A DNA stretch of 64,000 nt, taken from contig NZ_JADDXR010000002.1 in assembly GCF_015330125.1 (NCBI RefSeq), positions 2,492,685 to 2,556,684 on the forward strand, read 5' to 3'. Below the pieces are notes generated by a model that worked only from the letters and a program-made list of their open reading frames with translations, did not search any database and was not told where the DNA came from. Positions within the stretch are counted from its first letter, which is position 1. The number at the start of each line of letters is the position of its first letter. The position numbers and the translations under genes were made by a program. Below, in pieces: positions 9,464 through 18,621 of the stretch. Source of the DNA: Zobellia nedashkovskayae (GTDB lineage: Bacteria; Bacteroidota; Bacteroidia; Flavobacteriales; Flavobacteriaceae).

Positions 9464-10567
9464 CTATTGTAGGTTCATGGTAGGTCTTTTACCAAGCTCC
9501 TTTAAATGTTTAAAGTGCGAAATTATAGCTTTTCGAGTAGTTTCATACTCGTTGTATGGCAAATTAAATTCTTTTGCTGTTTCTTTCACAATTTCTGCAA
9601 TTTTTGTGTAATGTACATGGCTAATGTTAGGGAAAATATGATGCTCTACCTGGTGATTTAAACCACCTGTAAACCAATTTACTATCCTATTTTTAGTACC
9701 GAAATTTACCGTTGTAAATAATTGATGTATAGCCCAAGTATTTTTCATGGTGCCAGATGCATCAGGCAGTGGTGTATCGGCATCATCAACAATATGGGCT
9801 AATTGAAAGACCACACTTAAAATAACACCAGCTACATAGTGCATGATAAAGAAACCAATAAGAATCATCCACCAAGCCATATCAACAAAAATAAGGGGAA
9901 GAACAATCCAGATAGTTATGTATAGAATTTTTGTAATAACAAGGGTGCTCCAGTTTACTGCTGCACTTGGGAGTTTTCCATAGGCAAGTTTGCGTTTCAT
10001 ATAACGGTACATTTGTTGGAAATCTGTAGTAATGGCCCAGTTAAAAGTTAATAGGCCATAAAGTAAAACAGAATAAAAATGTTGAAATTTGTGATGCTTT
10101 TGCCATTCTGCATGTTTCGAAAAACGAAGAATACGACCTGCTTCCATGTCTTCGTCGTGCTCATGAATGTTGGTATACGTATGATGCAGTACGTTGTGCT
10201 GAACTTGCCAATTGTAGACATTCCCAGCTAAAATATAAATACTGCCGCCCATGATTTTGTTAACCCATTTCTTGTTGGAATAGGCGCCATGGTTACCATC
10301 ATGCATAACATTCATACCTACGCCGGCCATACCAACACCCATAACAATAGTTAGGATAAGATTAGCCCAAATGGGAAGTCCTAAGGTTAGAATCAAAAAA
10401 TAAGGTGTCAGGAAAAGGGCGAACATGATTACTGTTTTAACGTGCAAGCGCCAATTACCTGTTTTTTTTAATTTATTGTCTTTAAAATAGTCGTTTACAC
10501 GCTTATTCAACGTCCTGAAGAATTGAGCAGAGTCCTTTCTGGAGAATCGTATTGTTTTTTGGTCCAT
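9464..10567 (-). CDS. Membrane fatty acid desaturase (acyl-CoA / front-end type)
   Basis: 367 residues from the ATG at 10567; a longer frame begins with an unlikely TTG. It inserts a double bond into acyl chains using a di-iron centre at the cytoplasmic membrane face. The three histidine boxes are present: HDGNH, HNVLHH and HQVEHH, the last with the leading Q typical of delta-5/delta-6 front-end desaturases and DesA3-like enzymes. Hydrophobic helices lie in pairs between the boxes. The N-terminal cytochrome b5 domain of eukaryotic front-end desaturases is absent, so electrons come from a separate donor. Divergent from rsmG with 107 bases between the starts. Confidence 0.92.
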   Translation of the reverse strand: MDQKTIRFSRKDSAQFFRTLNKRVNDYFKDNKLKKTGNWRLHVKTVIMFALFLTPYFLILTLGLPIWANLILTIVMGVGMAGVGMNVMHDGNHGAYSNKKWVNKIMGGSIYILAGNVYNWQVQHNVLHHTYTNIHEHDEDMEAGRILRFSKHAEWQKHHKFQHFYSVLLYGLLTFNWAITTDFQQMYRYMKRKLAYGKLPSAAVNWSTLVITKILYITIWIVLPLIFVDMAWWMILIGFFIMHYVAGVILSVVFQLAHIVDDADTPLPDASGTMKNTWAIHQLFTTVNFGTKNRIVNWFTGGLNHQVEHHIFPNISHVHYTKIAEIVKETAKEFNLPYNEYETTRKAIISHFKHLKELGKRPTMNLQ

Positions 10568-10674
10568 ATAAGTAGTATTATAAATAAATATCGAAGAAAT
10601 GCACAGCTTTAAATGTCGAGAAAATGCTATTTCATCGATGAATATAGTAGTTTTGTAACTATACAAAGATACGC

Positions 10675-11310
10675 ATGACTGCCGAATTAGTTTTTAAATA
10701 TTTTCCCAATTTATCAGATCTTCAACAAAAACGCTTCATATTGCTAGAAGAGTTGTATAAAGACTGGAATCAAAAAATAAACGTGGTTTCTCGTAAAGAT
10801 ATAGATGAGCTTTATTTGAGACACGTTCTACATTCAACCGGAATAGCTAAGGTTCAGCAATTTAAAGATGGTTCTTCGGTTCTTGATGTAGGTACTGGTG
10901 GTGGTTTTCCAGGTATTCCTTTGGCTATATTATTTCCTGAGGTACAATTTACTTTAGTAGATTCTATTGGGAAAAAAATAAAGGTAGTTAAGGAGGTTGT
11001 TGAAGGCTTAGAGCTTGATAACGTGACTGCTATTAATGCCAGAGTGGAGGAAACCAAAGGTGAATATGATTTTATCGTAAGTAGGGCAGTTGCTGCAATG
11101 CCAACTTTTGTACACTGGGTGAAAGGAAAAATAAAGAAAGAATCACAACACGAGAGACGAAACGGAATTCTTTATCTAAAAGGAGGGGATTTGGCTGAGG
11201 AGCTTGAAGGATATAAGGCCATAGAAATGTATGACCTTACCGACTATTTTGATGATCCCTTCTTTGAAACTAAAAAGGTAGTATACTTACCTATGAAATT
11301 CAAGGGCTAA
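10675..11310 (+). CDS. rsmG: 16S rRNA (guanine-N7)-methyltransferase RsmG
   Basis: 211 residues, normal length for RsmG/GidB, which methylates N7 of G527 in 16S rRNA. SAM motif LDVGTGGGFPGIPLA sits near residues 66-80, preceded by the conserved WNQKINVVSRKD and LYLRHVLHS. A later ISRAVA-type segment (FIVSRAVAAMPTF) is typical of the family. Mutations in this gene class give low-level streptomycin resistance in many bacteria. ATG at 10675. Followed by a long gene-free stretch. Confidence 0.96.
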   Translation: MTAELVFKYFPNLSDLQQKRFILLEELYKDWNQKINVVSRKDIDELYLRHVLHSTGIAKVQQFKDGSSVLDVGTGGGFPGIPLAILFPEVQFTLVDSIGKKIKVVKEVVEGLELDNVTAINARVEETKGEYDFIVSRAVAAMPTFVHWVKGKIKKESQHERRNGILYLKGGDLAEELEGYKAIEMYDLTDYFDDPFFETKKVVYLPMKFKG

Positions 11311-11785
11311 ACTATAAGCTCAATAGTTGGTAATATGACCTTCTATATTTCTTTGCGTAAATTTTTAAATGCCCCCATACATGTATGATTAGACAGTCTG
11401 TAATCATTCGTGATTTACTGTATATTTTCTGCATATTCATAATTTTCCATTTTTTACAGTTGATACAAAGTACGTAATTAATACGTTTAATTTACAATTA
11501 CTTAACGTTAAATTTACATTAAAAGTATTTTACTGCTGTTTATATTTATGTTTTGGGTTGAAAATGAGACTTCTAGACTGTTGAAATAGCCTTTAATTCG
11601 GCAAAAGTTAATAGTGAGAAACGTATTGTAACTAGTTGTAAATAAATAATTTATGTTTTATGTGTGTGCTTTTCTAAAGTCTTTATAAGTTTACAATACC
11701 GCTATTATGTTATTTTAATGTAAACATAACGTTAACTAAGTACTTAAATTGTGTAGTTCATCGATGAAATTTGAAATTCAGTCAC
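11311..11785. other. 475-base gene-free region upstream of a strong terminator
   Basis: AT-rich, no ORF with coding character on either strand. It contains two copies of AACGTTAA (11504-11511 and 11728-11735), each around a palindromic AACGTT core, and ends at a long perfect hairpin. It could be a long rsmG 3' UTR or hold an untranslated small RNA; I recognise no RNA family. Confidence 0.4.
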
Positions 11786-11827
11786 AAAAAAGTCCCCTGA
11801 CACATTTGTGTCAGGGGACTTTTTTTT
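11786..11827. terminator. Strong bidirectional terminator
   Basis: Perfect 13-bp stem AGTCCCCTGACAC (11791-11803) with GTGTCAGGGGACT (11808-11820), four-base loop, A-run on the left and seven T on the right. It lies 15 bases past the end of the DinB-like gene on the minus strand and also faces rsmG. Confidence 0.93.
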
Positions 11828-11842
11828 ATCCTTTTGAAGTGA

Positions 11843-12355
11843 TTATTTACTCCAAGGTGGTGTAACTCCGTTGGAACGAGCGTAAGCTATTAGTTGCCCT
11901 TTGTGCTCTCCGTTGTGTTCCATTATTGCCAATAGGCCTCCAAGCATATTCATTTTGGCAAAACCAAAATCAACCTCTTCTGCAAACTGGTCATCTTCTA
12001 CCAGAACTACCTTTTCCAGAACAAATTCGTTGGATTGCTTAAGAGCAGCAATGATGTTCTCTTTTCCTGTAATTTTTGATAGATTCATTACATCCACCCC
12101 TTCTGGTGGAGCAAAACCCATTTTAGAAGCTAAATAATAGTTGCCTCCGGCAACATGTAATAATGCTTCTGCAACCGAGTTTACACCTTCCGTAGGGCGC
12201 CAATCATATTGCTCTTCTGAAAAAGCTTCTGCCAAAGCAACTACTTGTCCTTGATTTCCTTGTAAAACTCCTTGAATTGTGTTCTGTGTTAATTTTTCTT
12301 GCGCAAACGTCATGGTTGCTACCATTAAGAATGCCGCTACTACTAGTTTTTTCAT
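11843..12355 (-). CDS. Exported DinB-like protein
   Basis: 170 residues from the ATG at 12355; longer in-frame openings upstream lack support because the signal peptide (KKLVVAAFLMVATMTFAQ) should be N-terminal. The mature part is a DinB/YfiT-type four-helix bundle: a His in EALLHVAGGNYY and two in EHNGEHKGQL are placed to bind a metal, as in the family. Members are widely distributed and often linked to thiol-dependent chemistry or stress, but the role of exported versions is unknown. No operon partner. An inverted repeat lies in its leader. Confidence 0.85.
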   Translation of the reverse strand: MKKLVVAAFLMVATMTFAQEKLTQNTIQGVLQGNQGQVVALAEAFSEEQYDWRPTEGVNSVAEALLHVAGGNYYLASKMGFAPPEGVDVMNLSKITGKENIIAALKQSNEFVLEKVVLVEDDQFAEEVDFGFAKMNMLGGLLAIMEHNGEHKGQLIAYARSNGVTPPWSK

Positions 12356-12380
12356 TTTCTTAGTTTTAGTGGTTAAATAA

Positions 12381-12421
12381 ATTCCCCAACCCATGATTTG
12401 ATAATCGAGGAATTGGGGAAT
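12381..12421. repeat. Inverted repeat between pruA and the DinB-like gene
   Basis: ATTCCCCAA (12381-12389) and TTGGGGAAT (12413-12421) form a perfect 9-bp stem with a 23-base loop. On the minus strand it is followed by TTATTTAA, so it may be a weak terminator of pruA or an element in the leader of the DinB-like gene. Confidence 0.5.
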
Positions 12422-12474
12422 CTAATAAAAATTGATAATAAAATACTGATTATCAGTGTAAAATGTTACTTATT

Positions 12475-14103
12475 CTAACCTAAAAAAGGATATCTGTAGT
12501 CTATTGGAGTTACAAAAGTCTCTTTTATAAGACGAGGAGAAACCCATCTCAACAAGTTCTGTGCAGAACCGGCCTTGTCATTTGTTCCTGAAGCTCTAGC
12601 TCCTCCAAATGGCTGCTGACCAACTACGGCACCAGTAGGCTTGTCGTTAATATAGAAGTTACCTGCGCAATTTTGTAACGCTACTGTAGCTTCGTCAATA
12701 GCATATCTGTCTGTTGCAAGAATTGCACCAGTTAATGCATATTCAGAAGTTCCGTCAACTAATTTCAAGGTTTCTGACCAGTCCTTGTCTTCGTAAACAT
12801 AAATAGTAACAACAGGACCGAACAATTCGGTCTCCATTGTAGTGTATTTTGGGTCTGTAGTAAGAATAACTGTGGGTTCTATAAAGTACCCTTTAGACTT
12901 ATCATAGTTTCCACCTGCAATAACTTCTGCATTGTCATCTTTCTTTGCCTGATCAATATACTTTGCCAGTTTATCAAAAGAGGCTTCGTGAATAACTGCT
13001 GTTATAAAGTTAGACATGTCTTCTGGGCTACCTGGTTTATTGAAAGATGCTATATCTTTCTTTACAGACTCAAGAATTTCTTCTGAAAGTGATTTAGGGA
13101 GGTAAACACGAGAAGCTGCGCTACATTTTTGTCCTTGAAATTCAAAACTACCACGAACAATTGCCGTAGCTACTTGTTGAGGTTTTGCTGATGGGTGTGC
13201 AACGATAAAATCTTTTCCACCGGTCTCACCAACTATTTTTGGATATGTTTTATAGGTGTGAATGTTGTTACCTATTTGTTTCCATAATTCTTTGAAAACA
13301 TGTGTTGAACCTGTAAAGTGAATACCTGCAAAGTCTGGGCTAGCCAAAACAGTTTCAGTAATCATTACTGGGTCACCATAAACTACGTTAATAACGCCAT
13401 CAGGAAGACCGGCTTCTTTGAAAATATCAACAATAACCTTAGCAGAGAAAACTTGACTATCACTAGGTTTCCAAACAACTACGTTCCCCATCATTGCAGC
13501 ACTTGCAGGAAGGTTTCCGGCAATAGCTGTAAAGTTAAAAGGAGTAATAGCATATATGAAACCTTCAAGAGGTCTGTATTCTACGCGGTTCCAAATACCT
13601 TCTGCTGAATCTGGCTGCTGATCGTAAATCTGTGACATGTATTCCACATTAAAACGTAGAAAATCAATCAACTCACAGGCTGCATCAATTTCAGCTTGGT
13701 ATATGTTTTTTGATTGTGCAATCATGGTTGCAGCATTGATCTTGGCGCGGTATGGCCCTGCAATCAATTCTGCAGCTTTCAAGAATACGGCAGCACGTTG
13801 CTCCCAGGTTAAATCTGCCCAAGCAGACCTTGAAGCTAAACAATTGTCAATAGCTTTTGTAACATGCGCCTTTTCAGCAACATGATATTGACCTACAATA
13901 TGTTTGTGGTCATGTGGAGGAGACATAGGCTTGGTGTTCCCTGTCTTAATTTCTTCGCTACCTATATATAATGGTACATCTACGCTACCGTTAAAATAAG
14001 AACGGTACTGTTCAAGAACTTCTTCTCTTTCAGAAGTGCCCGGCGCATAACTTTTTATTGGTTCGTTAATCGCTGTCGGTACATGAAAAAAACCTTTGCC
14101 CAT
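12475..14103 (-). CDS. pruA: L-glutamate gamma-semialdehyde (P5C) dehydrogenase
   Basis: 542 residues, the length of stand-alone P5C dehydrogenases. It oxidises glutamate semialdehyde to glutamate with NAD+, the second step of proline catabolism. ALDH features: cofactor-site ITPFNFTAIAGNLP (about 186-199), FTGSTHVFK, the general base Glu293 in VGETGGKDF and the catalytic Cys327 in FQGQKCSAASR, then the C-terminal QQPFGGARASGTNDKAG typical of P5CDH. No proline dehydrogenase gene lies nearby in the window, so the first step is encoded elsewhere. ATG at 14103, single-gene unit. Confidence 0.95.
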   Translation of the reverse strand: MGKGFFHVPTAINEPIKSYAPGTSEREEVLEQYRSYFNGSVDVPLYIGSEEIKTGNTKPMSPPHDHKHIVGQYHVAEKAHVTKAIDNCLASRSAWADLTWEQRAAVFLKAAELIAGPYRAKINAATMIAQSKNIYQAEIDAACELIDFLRFNVEYMSQIYDQQPDSAEGIWNRVEYRPLEGFIYAITPFNFTAIAGNLPASAAMMGNVVVWKPSDSQVFSAKVIVDIFKEAGLPDGVINVVYGDPVMITETVLASPDFAGIHFTGSTHVFKELWKQIGNNIHTYKTYPKIVGETGGKDFIVAHPSAKPQQVATAIVRGSFEFQGQKCSAASRVYLPKSLSEEILESVKKDIASFNKPGSPEDMSNFITAVIHEASFDKLAKYIDQAKKDDNAEVIAGGNYDKSKGYFIEPTVILTTDPKYTTMETELFGPVVTIYVYEDKDWSETLKLVDGTSEYALTGAILATDRYAIDEATVALQNCAGNFYINDKPTGAVVGQQPFGGARASGTNDKAGSAQNLLRWVSPRLIKETFVTPIDYRYPFLG

Positions 14104-14312
14104 AATGCTTTTATTAAGTTAAAAATAGAGCGCAAAGGTAGGATTCTTAGTGCGAATAAAAAACTGCCTAAGCACTAATGACGCAAAAGGATTATGCTAA
14201 AAAAACCTTAATGAAATAAATGCATATGTGAAATGAAACCACATAGGGGACTATATGCTACCAGATTGCTAGGTTAAAGCGTAAAAAGCTATGGAAATTG
14301 AAAGAGGATGGT

Positions 14313-14699
14313 CTAATTTAATGCGAAAGGTGCATGAAATTTGAAAGTAGGGATATAGACCCTAAATTTTTCGGTAGAACTAAAGTTGACCATATTATAA
14401 TGACCTTTCATTGCTCCAATAGGCGAAGTTAAAAGGCAGCCAGATGTATAGGTGTGCGATTCTCCAGGTTTTATAACTGGTTTTTTGCCAATTACGCCTT
14501 CGCCGTCTAACACCTCTAATTCGTTAAGAGCATCGTATATTTTCCAATGACGAGAGGTGAGCTGAACAGAATCTTTACTTTGATTCTCTATAGTAATCGT
14601 GTAGCCAAAAGCAAAGTGCATCTTATAGTTCTTGAAGAAGGTTCCTTCAAAACTAGTGTTTACTGAAATCTTAATGCCTTTAGTTACTTGTGTGATCAT
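14313..14699 (-). CDS. apaG: ApaG domain protein
   Basis: 128 residues, entirely one ApaG/DUF525 domain, a fibronectin-III-like beta sandwich. The family hallmarks are seen: FAFGYTITIENQS, LTSRHWKI, GEGVIGKKPVIKPGESHTYTSG and PIGAMKGHY. ApaG is cytoplasmic and has been tied to Co2+ resistance and Mg2+ efflux in enterobacteria, without a biochemical activity in this phylum. It begins 11 bases after the stop of the DUF3667 gene and is probably the last gene of a Plug-DUF3667-apaG transcript. Confidence 0.94.
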   Translation of the reverse strand: MITQVTKGIKISVNTSFEGTFFKNYKMHFAFGYTITIENQSKDSVQLTSRHWKIYDALNELEVLDGEGVIGKKPVIKPGESHTYTSGCLLTSPIGAMKGHYNMVNFSSTEKFRVYIPTFKFHAPFALN

Positions 14700-14710
14700 A
14701 TGTTTTCCTT

Positions 14711-15838
14711 CTAAAAGGTAATAATGTTACCGGTAAAAAGTAATACCGTTGTAATAATAGCCAATATAAAAAAAATAGTGTTCAGAAAAAGATATTTAAC
14801 AATAGTTTTAAATATGCCTTGACTGTAAAAATTTCGCATAGCTATAAAAAGGTATATCGCAAAAATTAAAATAAAAATCCAATTACTATTTACTTTGAAA
14901 ATTGAATCAATCAAATAGCTAAGAATGAGCAAGATAAATAATAATGCGGTGTTGTGAAAACTAAATATCAAATGATCGGTATAACTGTATTTTTTTCTGA
15001 CATATATCAACCAAATGAAGACGGTAAAGGCTGGTAAAAAGAAAAATACGACGAACGGTAATTTTGAAATTAATGCACTAAGAAAACTTCCGGGCGACTT
15101 TTTAAATTTATGAAACCCGTTCATACCGTTGAATATCAATTTATTTTCAAAAGTTTCGGGAAGCTTGTATTTATTTAACAGATCTTGAAAATCGTAAATG
15201 GTATCACGATTTAAAATGGTAGAGAAAAAAGCTTGTTTTTGATTATTTCGTTCTCCAAGTGAGCCTTGGTCGATTTTCTCAAAATAAGCAATCGGGTCAA
15301 GAAGTATGAGAGAATCGCGTTCATGCTTTTGTTTTTTATATCCATCATAATTTATAGCTGTTTTAATGGAATCCAACTGCTGAGAAAGTTCAATGGCATC
15401 AGTAGTATCTATGTCCATTGTCCATTCGCTGGCAAAATCTTCTATTTCAGAAATGTCATTAGTTCCATACCTGTCGTATTTTGAAAAATTACCGCTAAGG
15501 TTAATGATAAGAAAGAAGATTATGGCAAGACTAAGTAAAAACCGAAATGGATTGGTGTAAGAAATACGTTTTCCATCTATATAACTTTTTGTTATTTTTC
15601 CTGGTTTGATTAATAGGGTGGATAGCGTACGGAGCAATCGTGAATCGTACGAAATTATAGTTCCGAAAAATTCATCTAAATAATCTTTAAGGGTTATTTT
15701 CTTGGTGCTGTTTGCCTGAGAGCAATTAGGACAGTATTTATCGCTCATGTCCAAAGGGTGCCCGCAATTAAGGCATTTAGTACCTCTGTAGTTCAATTTG
15801 TACCTTCCTTTTCCTGAGTCGGAGAGCTTGTTGGTCAT
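14711..15838 (-). CDS. DUF3667 membrane protein with N-terminal zinc ribbon
   Basis: 375 residues. Cys22/Cys25 and Cys36/Cys39 form a CxxC...CxxC zinc ribbon, followed by ITLKDYLDEFFGTIISYDSRLLRTL and KPGKITKSYIDGKR, the conserved core of DUF3667. One transmembrane helix follows near residue 100 (FRFLLSLAIIFFLIINL), then a charged loop of about 140 residues and at least four helices near the C-terminus. The function of the family is unknown; the ribbon suggests a cytoplasmic N-terminus. Lies 30 bases after the Plug gene and 11 before apaG. Confidence 0.85.
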   Translation of the reverse strand: MTNKLSDSGKGRYKLNYRGTKCLNCGHPLDMSDKYCPNCSQANSTKKITLKDYLDEFFGTIISYDSRLLRTLSTLLIKPGKITKSYIDGKRISYTNPFRFLLSLAIIFFLIINLSGNFSKYDRYGTNDISEIEDFASEWTMDIDTTDAIELSQQLDSIKTAINYDGYKKQKHERDSLILLDPIAYFEKIDQGSLGERNNQKQAFFSTILNRDTIYDFQDLLNKYKLPETFENKLIFNGMNGFHKFKKSPGSFLSALISKLPFVVFFFLPAFTVFIWLIYVRKKYSYTDHLIFSFHNTALLFILLILSYLIDSIFKVNSNWIFILIFAIYLFIAMRNFYSQGIFKTIVKYLFLNTIFFILAIITTVLLFTGNIITF

Positions 15839-15868
15839 TTATCCAAAAGAATTAAGGATAAATATAAT

Positions 15869-17113
15869 CTAATTACTGATATTTCTAGAGTTTGCGGACC
15901 CAACGCCAATAATGCTGTCGTATAAATCGCCAAAATTTCTATAGTACACCAATATTAAATAGTTATTCTCCGTGAAATGAAAATTACCGCCAATAGTATT
16001 AATTTCTATTGTACCATCTTCACGTTTTATAACGTATTTGTAATTGTAGAAGCCTTGCTTGAGTTTTATTTCGGCTTCCATCATGCCATTGTTCTCATTG
16101 TAGACCATCTTGTTTTCTTCAGTTAAAGCATAGTTGTTGTGCTTTCCGAAAACGTAAACTTCGTCTAATCCCAATCTTTCATCATAGGGCAAAGCAAAAT
16201 GGACTCTGGTGTATTCCGCCTCCCTAGAGTAGTCATCTCCTTGTAGTGTACGGACAAGAAAATCACCATTAATATCTGGGTAGTACGTATATTCATTATC
16301 TGCTCGGTACCTATTTACAAATAAATAATGGTCGTAAAGGTCGTTAATTTCTATTTTTGAGATTTGTGAGGTAGGAGCCCTAAGGTCACTAGTGTCAAAG
16401 TTTAAAAATTCATTACCGCCATAAAAACTGGTTTCTTGGTCATATTTATATACCAATTCGGTACCTATTGTATATTGAGGCGCTACATCATAAAGTGCCG
16501 TTTCCCATTGGTGATTTTGTAAAATGGCAACTTTTACTTCTTTCTTTGGATTTACTAGTTGAAAATTTCCAGCATTAATACTAAATTGAACTACTTGTTT
16601 TTCGTTTATGAAATTAAAATCGCGAGAGCGTTTAACAACTCCTCCTACGGTTACTAAATCCTTGTAAACAACGAAGCGCCTTGAAAATTGAAGTTCATAA
16701 TTGTCATTATATACTTCTAGAACGTAATTTCCACTAACTTTTAGGCCTACATTATCGTTGGGAATTGATAATTTATAATTAGAATAAGACTGTTGGGTAG
16801 AATAGCTGTTCTCGTAATTTGTAATACGTTGGTTGTCTACGCCACTAAGGTATTGTGATTTTAAAAGTTGAGAAGGTTGCCAATCGTAGTTGCAGTGAAT
16901 GATTTTGTAGTAGTAATCACTTTCGGAGGCGGTAATGTCATCAAACTCCAGTTTCATGGTCTCTCCAAGCTCTATGACAGGGAATTGGTCCTCTGTGGGT
17001 CCTCCAAAAATTACGGTTTTAATGTTCTCGGGCGGGTTGACCTCTAATTGAACCTGAGCACATAATGAAGATGTCAGAAAGAAGAAAAAAAATGGTATAA
17101 GATTCAAGCGCAT
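15869..17113 (-). CDS. Type IX secretion Plug-domain protein (DUF5103 family)
   Basis: 414 residues with signal peptide (NLIPFFFFFLTSSLCAQ). The sequence matches the DUF5103 family, which includes the F. johnsoniae Plug protein that seals the periplasmic end of the SprA translocon when PorV is not bound. Family features: VIFGGPTEDQFPVIELGETMKLEFDD early in the mature protein, YYYKIIHCNYDW near residue 65, and a second half ending with a Y-rich segment (GFYNYKYVIKREDG) and FGDLYDSIIGVG. Length is normal. First gene of a probable three-gene transcript with DUF3667 and apaG. Plug identity is family-level knowledge, not tested here. Confidence 0.85.
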   Translation of the reverse strand: MRLNLIPFFFFFLTSSLCAQVQLEVNPPENIKTVIFGGPTEDQFPVIELGETMKLEFDDITASESDYYYKIIHCNYDWQPSQLLKSQYLSGVDNQRITNYENSYSTQQSYSNYKLSIPNDNVGLKVSGNYVLEVYNDNYELQFSRRFVVYKDLVTVGGVVKRSRDFNFINEKQVVQFSINAGNFQLVNPKKEVKVAILQNHQWETALYDVAPQYTIGTELVYKYDQETSFYGGNEFLNFDTSDLRAPTSQISKIEINDLYDHYLFVNRYRADNEYTYYPDINGDFLVRTLQGDDYSREAEYTRVHFALPYDERLGLDEVYVFGKHNNYALTEENKMVYNENNGMMEAEIKLKQGFYNYKYVIKREDGTIEINTIGGNFHFTENNYLILVYYRNFGDLYDSIIGVGSANSRNISN

Positions 17114-17223
17114 TACCGGCTATTTTTTGAGGTAAAGGTAAACAAAAAGCGTACCTAAAAAATTTTGATCGGTATGATGTCTAAATTTCTAGGCATTTAT
17201 TATGAAAACAATCCTTTTAGTAT

Positions 17224-17231
17224 TATTTTTG
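17224..17231 (+). promoter_or_regulatory. Possible -7 box of the nqr operon
   Basis: TATTTTTG matches TAnnTTTG exactly, 34 bases before the nqrA ATG. A -33 TTG is not evident. Confidence 0.4.
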
Positions 17232-17265
17232 CTGCAAATTTTGTTAACCTAAGGTCTAGAACAAT

Positions 17266-18618
17266 ATGTCTAAAGACATCAGGATTAAAAAGGGCTTGAA
17301 CATAAATCTTGTTGGAGCTGCAGAGCAAACTACATCAAAAGCCGTTTTAAGTAACGTTTATGCTATTGGCTTAAGCGATTTTCACGGAGTCACACCCAAA
17401 ATGTTGGTAAAACAGGGTGCTGAAGTCAAAGCGGGAGAACCACTTTTTTACAATAAAAACAGGGAAAGCATGCTTTTCGTATCACCGGTAAGTGGTGAAC
17501 TTGTTGAGATTGTAAGAGGAGCGCGAAGACGCATTCTCTCACTTAAGATTTTGGCAGATAAAGAGCAGGCAGCTGTTGTACACGATTTGTTGAATGTTGA
17601 AAGTGCTTCTAAGGAAGAGGTAAAAGCATACCTTTTAAAAGGCGGTGTTTGGCCTTTTATTAAACAACGCCCGTACGATATTGTTGCAGATCCGGATGCA
17701 AATCCTAAAGCAATTTTTGTTTCAGGTTATGTTACGGCACCTTTGGCAGCAGACTTAAACTATGTGTTGCAAGGGAAGGAAAAAGAGCTTCAAGCTGCAA
17801 TTACCGCTTTGGATAAATTAACGCCAGGCAAGGTTCATGTTTCCGTTGGGAAATCTGAAAATTCACCATTGGCCGGTTTAAAAGGGGTTGAATTGCATAA
17901 GGTTTCTGGTCCGCACCCAGCTGGTTTAGTGGGTACGCAGATTAATAGAATAAATCCTATTAATAAAGGAGAAACAGTTTGGACGGTTACACCTCAGGAT
18001 TTGGTGATAATTGGTGAGTTGTTGTTGACCGGTAAGTTTAATGCAGAACGTACTGTTGCTTTGGCAGGTTCTTCGGTTAAAGCTCCAAAATATTATACAA
18101 CCAAGATTGGAACTGAAATCTCTACCTTCTTATACGCTAGTGGTGTAGAAGGAGATAATTTTAGAGTAATAAATGGTGATGTTCTTACGGGATCAAAATC
18201 GGCTCCAGATGGTCATTTAGGGTATTATAATAATACGGTAACTGCTATTCCAGAAGGAGACGATTATGAATTGTTTGGATGGAACAAGCCTGTATTCAAA
18301 AAAATATCGGCTACAAGAGCATTAACATTCTCTTGGATGCAACCAAATAAAAAGTACGACCTTACTACCAATACAAACGGAGAACATCGTGCGTTTGTGG
18401 TAACTGGTATGTATGAAAAAGTATTTCCATTGGATATCTTTCCTATGCAGTTGCTTAAAGCATGTATGATAAAAGATTTGGATGAGATGGAGCAACTGGG
18501 GCTTTATGAAGTGGCACCAGAGGATTTCTCGTTGACTGAGTTTGTTTGTGTTTCAAAACAACCGCATCAACAGATTATTAGAGAAGGATTAGATCTATTG
18601 CATAAAGAAATAGGATAA
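17266..18618 (+). CDS. nqrA: Na+-translocating NADH:quinone reductase subunit A
   Basis: 450 residues, normal for NqrA. This peripheral cytoplasmic-side subunit belongs to the NQR complex, which oxidises NADH, reduces menaquinone here and exports Na+. Conserved features: the N-terminal RIKKGLNINLVG, VSPVSGELVEI near residue 67, SGPHPAGLVGTQI near 217 and VVTGMYEKVFPLDIFPMQLLKA near 384. First of six contiguous nqr genes with gaps of 1-21 bases. The six-gene set is complete, so a functional sodium pump is expected. Confidence 0.97.
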   Translation: MSKDIRIKKGLNINLVGAAEQTTSKAVLSNVYAIGLSDFHGVTPKMLVKQGAEVKAGEPLFYNKNRESMLFVSPVSGELVEIVRGARRRILSLKILADKEQAAVVHDLLNVESASKEEVKAYLLKGGVWPFIKQRPYDIVADPDANPKAIFVSGYVTAPLAADLNYVLQGKEKELQAAITALDKLTPGKVHVSVGKSENSPLAGLKGVELHKVSGPHPAGLVGTQINRINPINKGETVWTVTPQDLVIIGELLLTGKFNAERTVALAGSSVKAPKYYTTKIGTEISTFLYASGVEGDNFRVINGDVLTGSKSAPDGHLGYYNNTVTAIPEGDDYELFGWNKPVFKKISATRALTFSWMQPNKKYDLTTNTNGEHRAFVVTGMYEKVFPLDIFPMQLLKACMIKDLDEMEQLGLYEVAPEDFSLTEFVCVSKQPHQQIIREGLDLLHKEIG

Positions 18619-18621
18619 AAG

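Noticed and set aside
12381..12421. Inverted repeat as a riboswitch of the DinB-like gene
   Set aside because: Only one simple stem with no conserved riboswitch core; terminator or spacer is more economical.
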